Source: Lachnospiraceae bacterium (lineage in GTDB: Bacteria > Bacillota > Clostridia > Lachnospirales > Lachnospiraceae). From it: 38,706 nt of DNA. Of the stretch, positions 33,994-38,706 are shown piece by piece. Within the stretch, counting starts at the first letter, position 1, and every line of letters starts with the position of its first letter. The notes below the pieces were generated by a model that was given only the letters and a program-made list of their open reading frames with translations, made no database searches and was not told the origin of the DNA. A program made the translations under genes and the position numbers. The stretch is taken from NCBI GenBank assembly GCA_015057365.1, contig SVEN01000025.1, positions 1-38,706 on the forward strand. Reading direction: 5' to 3'.

Positions 33994-34005
33994 GTAATAT
34001 ATTAC
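33994..34005 (+). promoter_or_regulatory. GTAATATATTAC palindrome, probable MarR operator
   Basis: A perfect 12-bp palindrome immediately downstream of the predicted transcription start and 21 bases before the marR ATG. This is the usual place for an autoregulatory MarR site. Confidence 0.65.
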
Positions 34006-34026
34006 ATAATTTTGACAGGAGGGAAA

Positions 34027-34554
34027 ATGGAGGAAATCAATCAAAGTATGTCGCCGCGGGATGTGGTGGCGGAGATGGACGGACGGTATGCGTTGTTCGG
34101 GCTGTTGTTTGCGCTACAGAACCGGTTGCAGGCGGTCGGAGATACCTTTTATGAAGAGATTACCAGTAAGCAGTTTTTTCTGATGGCTTGTTTGAATTTG
34201 TTTCAGGGAGAGGCGCCTACGGTGCAGGATTTGGCACAGGTGATGGGGAGTTCTCACCAAAATGTAAAGCAGATAATAAATAAGCTGGAGCAAAAGGGCT
34301 TTGTGTCCGTGGTGCCTGATGAGGAAGACCGGAGAAAGCTCCGGATTTCTTTGACGGAGTATGCGGCGGTAACGGGAGAAAAGTACCGGGCGAAGGAAGA
34401 GGAGTTTATGGCGGGGCTTTTTGCAGGTGTAACAGAGGAAGAAGCAAAGCAGGCATTTCTTATAATGTCGAGGCTGGAAGCGAATCTGATGCGGATGAAG
34501 GCAGTGCCGGAGAATGCCGGGAAGGTTGAAAAGCCCAAGGATGAGAATTTATGA
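34027..34554 (+). CDS. MarR-family transcriptional regulator
   Basis: A 175-aa winged-helix regulator. APTVQDLAQVMGSSHQNVKQ (about 63-82) is the helix-turn-helix, and GFVSVVPDEEDRRKLRISLT (about 91-110) is the MarR wing with the DxRxxR-type motif. ACAGGAGGGAAA precedes the ATG at 34027; a TTG at 34012 precedes that site. It is followed after 56 bases by a flavodoxin gene, which is likely its target. Redox or phenolic sensing is common for such pairs but is not shown here. Confidence 0.92.
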   Translation: MEEINQSMSPRDVVAEMDGRYALFGLLFALQNRLQAVGDTFYEEITSKQFFLMACLNLFQGEAPTVQDLAQVMGSSHQNVKQIINKLEQKGFVSVVPDEEDRRKLRISLTEYAAVTGEKYRAKEEEFMAGLFAGVTEEEAKQAFLIMSRLEANLMRMKAVPENAGKVEKPKDENL

Positions 34555-34610
34555 TTTAAATCGAAATAGAAGAAAAAGAAGGATTGCAGAAAAACAGGAG
34601 GATAGTAAGG

Positions 34611-35129
34611 ATGAAAACAGCGATTATTTATGTGTCTCAGACCGGTTTTACAAAGCAGTATGCGGAGTGGCTTTCTGAGGAAGTACAGGGAGATTGTATG
34701 ACGGTTGCAGAGGCGGAGAAGAAGGATTTGTCCGGCTATGATGCGGTGGTATTCGGCGGTTGGTGCTTTGCGGGTTCGATTAAAAAGTTAGACTGGTTTA
34801 AGAAGAAGGCTGCGCAGTGGGCGGATAAGAGAAAGGTAGTATATGCCGTAGGCGCAAGTCCGTTAGAGAATCCGGAGCTGCAGGAAGGCCTTCGGAAGAA
34901 TTTTACCGACGAGGAATGGGCGCAGATTTCTGTGTTCTACTGTCCGGGAGGTCTTTGTTACGAAAAAATGAACGGTGTGTCGAGAGTAATGATGAAGATG
35001 TTTGTGCGTATGCTGGCAAAGAATAAGTCCGAAAAGGAACAGGCAATGGCAAAGATGTTAAGCAAGTCGTATGATATTTCCGACCGAAAGTATATTGCCC
35101 CGATTGTAGAATGCTTAAAGGCAGAATAA
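34611..35129 (+). CDS. Flavodoxin-domain protein
   Basis: A 172-aa FMN-binding protein. The N-terminal YVSQTGFTKQYAEWL (7-21) is the phosphate-binding loop, and VVFGGWCFAGSI (46-57) with YAVGASPLENPE (80-91) supply isoalloxazine-binding loops. The fold resembles the flavodoxin_5 (HemG-like) group. ACAGGAGGATAGTAAGG precedes the ATG at 34611; the frame opens 9 codons earlier without a site. It is second in the MarR operon, a probable electron carrier or quinone reductase. Confidence 0.85.
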   Translation: MKTAIIYVSQTGFTKQYAEWLSEEVQGDCMTVAEAEKKDLSGYDAVVFGGWCFAGSIKKLDWFKKKAAQWADKRKVVYAVGASPLENPELQEGLRKNFTDEEWAQISVFYCPGGLCYEKMNGVSRVMMKMFVRMLAKNKSEKEQAMAKMLSKSYDISDRKYIAPIVECLKAE

Positions 35130-35174
35130 GAAAAAAGAAAGTATGATTTTTCTGTATACAAAGAGGGACTTTCA

Positions 35175-35203
35175 TTGACTTTGAAATGGAATGGATTTAT
35201 AAT
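35175..35203 (+). promoter_or_regulatory. Promoter of the 85-aa helical protein gene
   Basis: TTGACT (35175-35180), 17 bp, TATAAT (35198-35203), about 50 bases before the start codon. Confidence 0.8.
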
Positions 35204-35254
35204 AAAAGAGTAACAAAAGAATGTATGCAGAATGTTGCAGGAAAGGATTTTTGT

Positions 35255-35512
35255 ATGGGATTTTTAGACAAGTTGGCCGGTAAGGCAAAGGACGTGCTGG
35301 ATGACGGCGTAGCAGATAAGGTATTGGATGCAATCGATGATAAGCTGGATGATGTGGTAGAAAAGATTCCGGCTGATAAGAGAGACGATGTATTAAAGCT
35401 GTTACAGAACGGTAAGGTAGATGCTGCTATCGATAAGGTATGCGAGGTGGCAAAGGTAGACAAGGCTGAGGCTGAAGAGCTTGTAGAGAAGTTAAAGAAG
35501 CTTTTGAAGTAA
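35255..35512 (+). CDS. Small charged helical protein of unknown function
   Basis: An 85-aa protein of alternating acidic and Lys residues with regularly spaced Leu/Val/Ala, so probably all-helical. There is no Cys, His or Trp, signal peptide or membrane span. The ATG at 35255 follows GAAAGGA; the longer frame from 35186 starts before the -10 region and cannot be transcribed from this promoter. Own promoter and terminator. I do not recognise a family with confidence. Confidence 0.7.
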   Translation: MGFLDKLAGKAKDVLDDGVADKVLDAIDDKLDDVVEKIPADKRDDVLKLLQNGKVDAAIDKVCEVAKVDKAEAEELVEKLKKLLK

Positions 35513-35530
35513 TTTCATAGTAAGAATGGT

Positions 35531-35572
35531 AAGAGGGCTCCGTATCGGAAGATGCGGGGCTCTTGTTCTTTT
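35531..35572 (+). terminator. Terminator after the 85-aa protein gene
   Basis: AAGAGGGCTCCGTATC (35531-35546), GGAA tetraloop, GATGCGGGGCTCTT (35551-35564) with a 2-nt bulge, then GTTCTTTT. Confidence 0.75.
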
Positions 35573-35677
35573 ATGTGATGGCGTTGAGGTGCATTACAGC
35601 CCGGTTGCATTTCGCTTTACAAATTGGAAATTGAGCATAAAGTAATGTATAATTACGATAAGAAAATAAAATAATAC

Positions 35678-35723
35678 AAAATGCAATTTATATATTGCAT
35701 TTTGCAAAGAAGTGTGATATGAT
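35678..35723 (+). promoter_or_regulatory. Promoter with palindromic operator for the membrane protein/XRE pair
   Basis: AAAATGCAAT (35678-35687) and its exact complement ATTGCATTTT (35694-35703) flank TTATAT. The -35, TTGCAT (35695-35700), is inside the right arm. After 17 bp comes TATGAT (35718-35723) with a TG extension. An XRE repressor bound here would cover the -35. Confidence 0.75.
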
Positions 35724-35775
35724 GTATCCAGAACATGAGAGAACATGTTACTATATTTTACTGGGAGGCTAAATT

Positions 35776-36486
35776 ATGTTAAAGGATTTGAAACCGGATG
35801 AACGTATCGAGAAAGAGAGTAATGGCTTTTATGGGAAGATGTATTATGTAATCTCATTGCTTATGATACTCTCTGTAATTGTGAAGGTGGTTTGCAAGGT
35901 ACCGTGGTTTGTGTACGGACTCGAACTGTTGGCACTGGCGGTCAGCGGCGTGTTTCTTTTGGTGCAGGAGCTCCGCAAAGGGATTTTATTTGTACGGAAG
36001 AAAGATGAAGTGTTGTCGGAAATTCACAGCAAGAATTTACGGGATGCATTTATGGTGGATTTCTGGATTTTGATTTTTGGAGACTTGCTATTTTTGAATA
36101 TTGATGAATATTTTTTCTGGTTGTATTCTTATCTTATTATTGTAATGATTCCGGCGCTTATCATCACCGTGGCGACTTTAAAGAACGGATGGATGGTATG
36201 GGGCGGAAAGAAGAGAGAGCAGATGGGTAAAAAACGTCTGGCGTTTGCAACAACGCTCGGCGCTGCATTCTTCGGAATCACAACGGGAGGAGAGTATTTG
36301 TATTATGACGGAGCGTTCCATGCTTCCGGTATTTTGTGGATTCTCGGAATGGGAGTTGGATTCGGGCTTTTATTTTATTTCTTAATGAGTGGTTTTATTA
36401 AGATTTCTGAGGAGCAGGCTGATTATAAAACAAAGATGGCTGAAAAGAAGAGCTTAGAGCAGGAGGGGGCGACACATGAAGAATAA
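35776..36486 (+). CDS. Six-helix integral membrane protein of unknown function
   Basis: A 236-aa protein with about six hydrophobic spans (about 24-42, 45-64, 94-108, 112-135, 157-175 and 183-207) and charged ends; the C-terminal tail is Lys/Glu-rich. It resembles the DUF6773-type proteins that precede small XRE regulators in Clostridia, but that assignment is from memory. CTGGGAGG precedes the ATG. Its end overlaps the XRE gene by 11 bases, so the two are translationally coupled. Confidence 0.75.
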   Translation: MLKDLKPDERIEKESNGFYGKMYYVISLLMILSVIVKVVCKVPWFVYGLELLALAVSGVFLLVQELRKGILFVRKKDEVLSEIHSKNLRDAFMVDFWILIFGDLLFLNIDEYFFWLYSYLIIVMIPALIITVATLKNGWMVWGGKKREQMGKKRLAFATTLGAAFFGITTGGEYLYYDGAFHASGILWILGMGVGFGLLFYFLMSGFIKISEEQADYKTKMAEKKSLEQEGATHEE

Positions 36487-36673
36487 ACGCATGAAAATTG
36501 CCAGGGTGGAATGTGATCTGACTCAGGAGCAGTTGGCGGAAAAGATAGGTGTGGCACGCCAAACCATCGGATTGATTGAGGCAGGTAATTATAACCCGAG
36601 CATCAGCCTTTGTATCGATATTTGCAAGGCTTTGAACAGGACTTTGGATGAACTGTTCTGGCCGGTGGAGTAG
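36476..36673 (+). CDS. Small XRE-family transcriptional regulator
   Basis: A 65-aa protein that is only a helix-turn-helix domain: ARVECDLTQEQLAEKIGVAR (9-28) and the recognition part QTIGLIEAGNYNPSISLCID (29-48), ending with LNRTLDELFWP. This YozG-like group typically controls the adjacent membrane protein gene. The start lies inside the preceding gene behind GGAGGGGG. The palindrome at 35678-35703 is its likely operator. Confidence 0.93.
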   Translation: MKNKRMKIARVECDLTQEQLAEKIGVARQTIGLIEAGNYNPSISLCIDICKALNRTLDELFWPVE

Positions 36674-36717
36674 AAATGAAATAGAAAAACGATAGAATAG
36701 GGTGGGAAATTTTACAC

Positions 36718-36746
36718 TTGACATCCCTGTTCAGTAGTGCTATACT
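36718..36746 (+). promoter_or_regulatory. Promoter of the aspS2 leader transcript
   Basis: TTGACA (36718-36723), 17 bp, TATACT (36741-36746). The start near 36753 places more than 350 bases of leader ahead of aspS2, far more than a simple 5' UTR needs. Confidence 0.9.
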
Positions 36747-36774
36747 CAGAAAAAATGAAACGAGAGGTGCTACG

Positions 36775-36825
36775 ATGAACCGGAACAGTCAACTTGCAAA
36801 GTTGAATAGGGACGACGATCGATAG
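36775..36825 (+). CDS. 16-aa leader peptide of aspS2 (Asp/Asn-rich)
   Basis: ORF of 16 codons with GAGGTG 7 bases before its ATG and about 22 bases after the predicted transcription start. The peptide is MNRNSQLAKLNRDDDR. It has three consecutive Asp codons (GAC GAC GAT, 36811-36819) and Asn codons at positions 2, 4 and 11. The stop codon overlaps strand 1 of the downstream structure. Codon content matches the amino acids charged by a non-discriminating AspRS, so it is best read as a sensor of Asp-tRNA supply. It could also be a functional small peptide. Confidence 0.75.
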   Translation: MNRNSQLAKLNRDDDR

Positions 36826-36948
36826 CGCTTGTATCTGTGAAGTATCATAGGTGCAAGCGCTTTGCGTGTTGTGCCTATGTGGAATCGTAATATATGCAAG
36901 GAGCCACATAAGGTAGATAGTTTTCTGCTTTGTGTGGCTCTTCCTTTA
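36824..36948 (+). promoter_or_regulatory. Five-strand transcription attenuator upstream of aspS2
   Basis: Competing stems: 1:2 pairs 36824-36836 with 36849-36861 (13 positions, ends AGCGCTTG/CAAGCGCT). 2:3 pairs 36846-36856 with 36869-36879 (11 bp). 3:4 pairs CCTATGTGG (36874-36882) with CCACATAAGG (36904-36913). 4:5 is the terminator, GAGCCACATAAGGTAGA (36901-36917) with TCTGCTTTGTGTGGCTC (36924-36940), 17 pairs including wobbles, followed by TTCCTTTAT. Each strand overlaps its neighbour, so forming one stem excludes the next. No T-box consensus is present. Confidence 0.75.
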
Positions 36949-36967
36949 TCCTGTGAAAGGGGGCGAT

Positions 36968-37039
36968 ATGATGGGACGTACAGACGATGTCCTTACGGAT
37001 GATTTGAAAAAGGTGAGAAATCAGAAATTGTTACTATGA
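36968..37039 (+). CDS. 23-aa second leader ORF, Asp-rich
   Basis: Starts with two ATGs behind AAAGGGGGCGAT and ends before the last hairpin. It contains two Asp-Asp pairs (codons 6-7 and 11-12). It lies after the terminator, so it is translated only on readthrough. It may be a second sensor or a chance ORF; the good Shine-Dalgarno and Asp content favour a role. Confidence 0.4.
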   Translation: MMGRTDDVLTDDLKKVRNQKLLL

Positions 37040-37049
37040 CCGGCTATGC

Positions 37050-37089
37050 CTGCGCTATGGCACGGTTCGGTCCGGAGAGGATAGCGCAG
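37050..37089 (+). promoter_or_regulatory. Hairpin immediately before the aspS2 ribosome binding site
   Basis: CTGCGCTAT (37050-37058) and ATAGCGCAG (37081-37089) form a perfect 9-bp stem over a 22-nt loop. Its base lies 2 bases before the AAGAGGA Shine-Dalgarno, so it could affect translation initiation of aspS2. Confidence 0.5.
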
Positions 37090-37105
37090 AAAAGAGGATA
37101 ATAAT

Positions 37106-38431
37106 ATGAGAACAATGAACGGAGAAATAACAAAGAGAACGGTAACACCGGAGCAGTTACAGGAACATATCGGAGAGCAGGTACAAATTCACGGAAGCAT
37201 TTATAAAATCCGAAAGATGCGGGGCTTTGCTTTTGTACTCCTTCGGACGGCAAGACAGGTGGTACAGTGCATCTATTCTGAGGAGAAGGCAGGGTTTTCT
37301 TTGGATGAACTGGTGGAAGAGAGCTGTGTCATCTTTACGGCAGAGGTGGTGGCAGAAGAACGGTCCCGTACCGGCTACGAATTGCATTTGCTTTCTGTGG
37401 AAGTACTGTCAAAGCCGGAGGAAGCCAGCCCGATTGTCATTAATAATAAGCTGGTAGACACCTCCTTGGAGAATCTCTTAAATTACCGTCCGATTACCTT
37501 GCGTAACGAGAAGGAGCGGGCCATCTTTAAGATTCAGGAGGGCATTACCTTCGGTATCCGGAAGTTTTTGCAGGAGAATGGTTTTACGGAAATCCACTCT
37601 CCGAAGATTGTATATTCCGGTGCGGAAGGCGGAGCCAATATTTTCCGCATCGGTTACTTCGGAAGAGAAGCCTATCTGGCTCAGAGCCCGCAGTTTTACA
37701 AGCAGATGATGGTGGGGGTGTATGAGCGTGTGTTTGAGATTGCACCGGTGTTCCGGGCGGAAAAGCACGACACCTCCAGACATTTGAATGAGTATACCAG
37801 CGTGGACTTCGAAATGGGCTATATTGAAAGCTTTGAGGAAATTATGCAGACGGAGACCGCGATGCTTCGTTCGGTGACGGAGTATTTGAAGGCGTACTAT
37901 GAGCCGGAGCTTACCTTGCTTTCCGTAACTCTTCCGACGGTGACGGAAATTCCGGCTATTCGTTTCCTTGAGGCAAAGGAACTGGTGGCAAAGGAGTACC
38001 GGAGGGAAATCAAGGACTACGAAGACTTTGAACCGGAGGAGGAGAAGCTGCTTTGTGAACTGATACAAAAGAAAACCGGCAGCGAATTTGTATTTGTAAC
38101 TCATTATCCGAGTAAAAAGCGTCCGTTTTATGCCATGGAAAGTGCGGAAAACAGCGAGGTAACGGAAAGTTTCGACCTTTTATTCCGGGGACTGGAAATT
38201 ACCACCGGCGGACAGCGCATCCATTCCTATGAGGAGCAGGTGGCGAAAATGGAGCGTCTGGGTATGAATTTGTCCTTGTTTGAAAGCTATCTTATGATGC
38301 ATAAGTACGGCATGCCGCCTCATGGTGGTCTTGGCCTTGGATTGGAGCGGTTTACGAGTAAGCTTTTAGGGCAGGAAAACGTGCGTCGGGCGACACTGTT
38401 TCCGAGAGACACGGGACGGTTGGAACCGTAG
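37106..38431 (+). CDS. aspS2: Archaeal-type (probably non-discriminating) aspartyl-tRNA synthetase
   Basis: A 441-aa class IIb synthetase: N-terminal OB-fold anticodon-binding domain (about 12-110) and catalytic core. Motif 2 is FEIAPVFRAEKHDTSRHLNEYTS (split about 213-235), and LAQSPQFYKQMM (about 192-203) and motif 3 GLGLGLERF (about 413-421) complete the site. Length and motifs match archaeal/eukaryotic AspRS rather than the roughly 590-aa bacterial type. Such enzymes in Clostridia often charge both tRNA-Asp and tRNA-Asn, the latter amidated by GatCAB. That specificity is inferred. AAGAGGATAATAAT precedes the ATG. It is regulated by a long structured leader. Confidence 0.93.
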   Translation: MRTMNGEITKRTVTPEQLQEHIGEQVQIHGSIYKIRKMRGFAFVLLRTARQVVQCIYSEEKAGFSLDELVEESCVIFTAEVVAEERSRTGYELHLLSVEVLSKPEEASPIVINNKLVDTSLENLLNYRPITLRNEKERAIFKIQEGITFGIRKFLQENGFTEIHSPKIVYSGAEGGANIFRIGYFGREAYLAQSPQFYKQMMVGVYERVFEIAPVFRAEKHDTSRHLNEYTSVDFEMGYIESFEEIMQTETAMLRSVTEYLKAYYEPELTLLSVTLPTVTEIPAIRFLEAKELVAKEYRREIKDYEDFEPEEEKLLCELIQKKTGSEFVFVTHYPSKKRPFYAMESAENSEVTESFDLLFRGLEITTGGQRIHSYEEQVAKMERLGMNLSLFESYLMMHKYGMPPHGGLGLGLERFTSKLLGQENVRRATLFPRDTGRLEP

Positions 38432-38510
38432 GGAGAAGAGGAATAAAAGGTTAGCCATTTTGAGTAAAAAAGGGGAAAAGGAGTAAAATATTAGTTGTTT
38501 AAAATGAAAA

Positions 38511-38549
38511 TGCGCTCACTACCGGGAAAGGTAGTGGGCGTGATTTTTT
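38511..38549 (+). terminator. Terminator after aspS2
   Basis: TGCGCTCACTACC (38511-38523), GGGAAA loop, GGTAGTGGGCGTG (38530-38542), then A and six T. Most of 38432-38510 is featureless AT-rich sequence. Confidence 0.9.
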
Positions 38550-38580
38550 CTATTTATTCTGCATATAATAATAAAAATGC

Positions 38581-38629
38581 TTGACGTACAGAAAACTGTA
38601 CGTTATAATAAGAGTACAGAAAACTGTAC
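38581..38629 (+). promoter_or_regulatory. Promoter with two GTACAG-AAAA-CTGTAC operators
   Basis: TTGACG (38581-38586), 17 bp, TATAAT (38604-38609). The 16-bp palindrome GTACAGAAAACTGTAC occurs twice, at 38586-38601 (filling the spacer) and 38614-38629 (over the start). Their centres are 28 bp apart, which is close to two and a half or three helical turns. The predicted antitoxin is the likely ligand. Confidence 0.85.
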
Positions 38630-38652
38630 GTGACTTGAAGGGAGGTAATAGA

Positions 38653-38706
38653 ATGTTAGCAGTGAATTATACAACGCTTAGAGATAATATGAAAGCCTGT
38701 ATGGAT
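38653..38706 (+). CDS. yefM: YefM/Phd-family antitoxin, 5' fragment
   Basis: The first 18 codons run off the window. The peptide, beginning MLAVNYTTLRDNMKACMD, matches the conserved N-terminus of YefM antitoxins, which bind DNA through this region and neutralise YoeB-type RNases. GGGAGGTAATAGA precedes the ATG. A toxin gene should follow outside the window. Confidence 0.8.
   Translation, partial: MLAVNYTTLRDNMKACMD

Noticed and set aside
37041-37089. tRNA-like structure mimicking the T arm (GGTTCGGTCC) before aspS2
   Set aside because: Only a single simple hairpin is supported; no D arm or anticodon arm could be folded around it.
36718-37105. T-box riboswitch upstream of aspS2
   Set aside because: No T-box antiterminator consensus (AGGGUGGNACCGCG-like) or Stem I features could be found; the leader peptide and alternative stems explain the region better.
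37478-38104. 208-aa ORF opposite aspS2
   Set aside because: Antisense to a well-supported synthetase, with no ribosome binding site and no recognisable domain.

Overview
The window looks like a chromosomal segment of an anaerobic Clostridia member, most likely Lachnospiraceae. This rests on AGGAGG-type ribosome binding sites on nearly every gene, consensus sigma-A promoters, a perfect CIRCE element, a PadR/DUF2812 pair, a DUF5721 gene, an archaeal-type aspartyl-tRNA synthetase, and secreted proteins with Thr-Pro-Glu-Pro linkers. Proline is written almost entirely as CCG. No phage, conjugative or CRISPR locus is visible.

Layout. Positions 1-5837 (minus strand) hold a hairpin cluster, a CotH-type lipoprotein, a HerA/DUF853-type ATPase and an acyl-CoA synthetase. 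Positions 6137-11115 (plus) form a tight operon: iorA, iorB, a PaaK-type aryl-CoA ligase, a double-ACT protein and an amidohydrolase. A sodium:solute symporter with its own consensus promoter follows. The set fits oxidative decarboxylation of aryl-pyruvates to aryl-acetyl-CoA and its interconversion with aryl-acetates. Positions 12954-15966 encode three cell-envelope proteins: an amidase, a serine hydrolase and a lipoprotein. Positions 16225-19871 carry an ABC-F ATPase and a GH13 debranching-enzyme homologue that has lost its catalytic residues.

Positions 20054-26862 hold a Cys-rich small protein, a DUF5721 gene, htpG under CIRCE, an orphan solute-binding lipoprotein, a PadR/DUF2812 pair with a palindrome array at its promoter, and a DegV protein. 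Positions 26905-29574 hold hicAB, a membrane-anchored protein with an SLH-like region, and an 18-codon ORF. Two tRNA genes follow, Pro(CGG) and Thr(CGT), then a WYL regulator, pyrK, pyrD and a GH16 lichenase. Downstream of the lichenase is a 173-bp palindromic element. The rest is a MarR/flavodoxin pair, a small helical protein, a membrane protein/XRE pair, aspS2 with a leader region, and the start of a YefM-type antitoxin gene that runs off the window.

The most notable find is the leader of aspS2 (36718-37105). It has a consensus promoter, a 16-codon leader peptide with three consecutive Asp codons and three Asn codons, and a chain of five mutually exclusive RNA strands ending in a 17-bp terminator. 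It reads as ribosome-mediated attenuation rather than a T-box. The inactive GH13 homologue, the CIRCE site overlapping a coding end, the PadR operator array and the 173-bp palindrome are the other leading candidates. Functions are inferred by reading motifs; no database search was possible.
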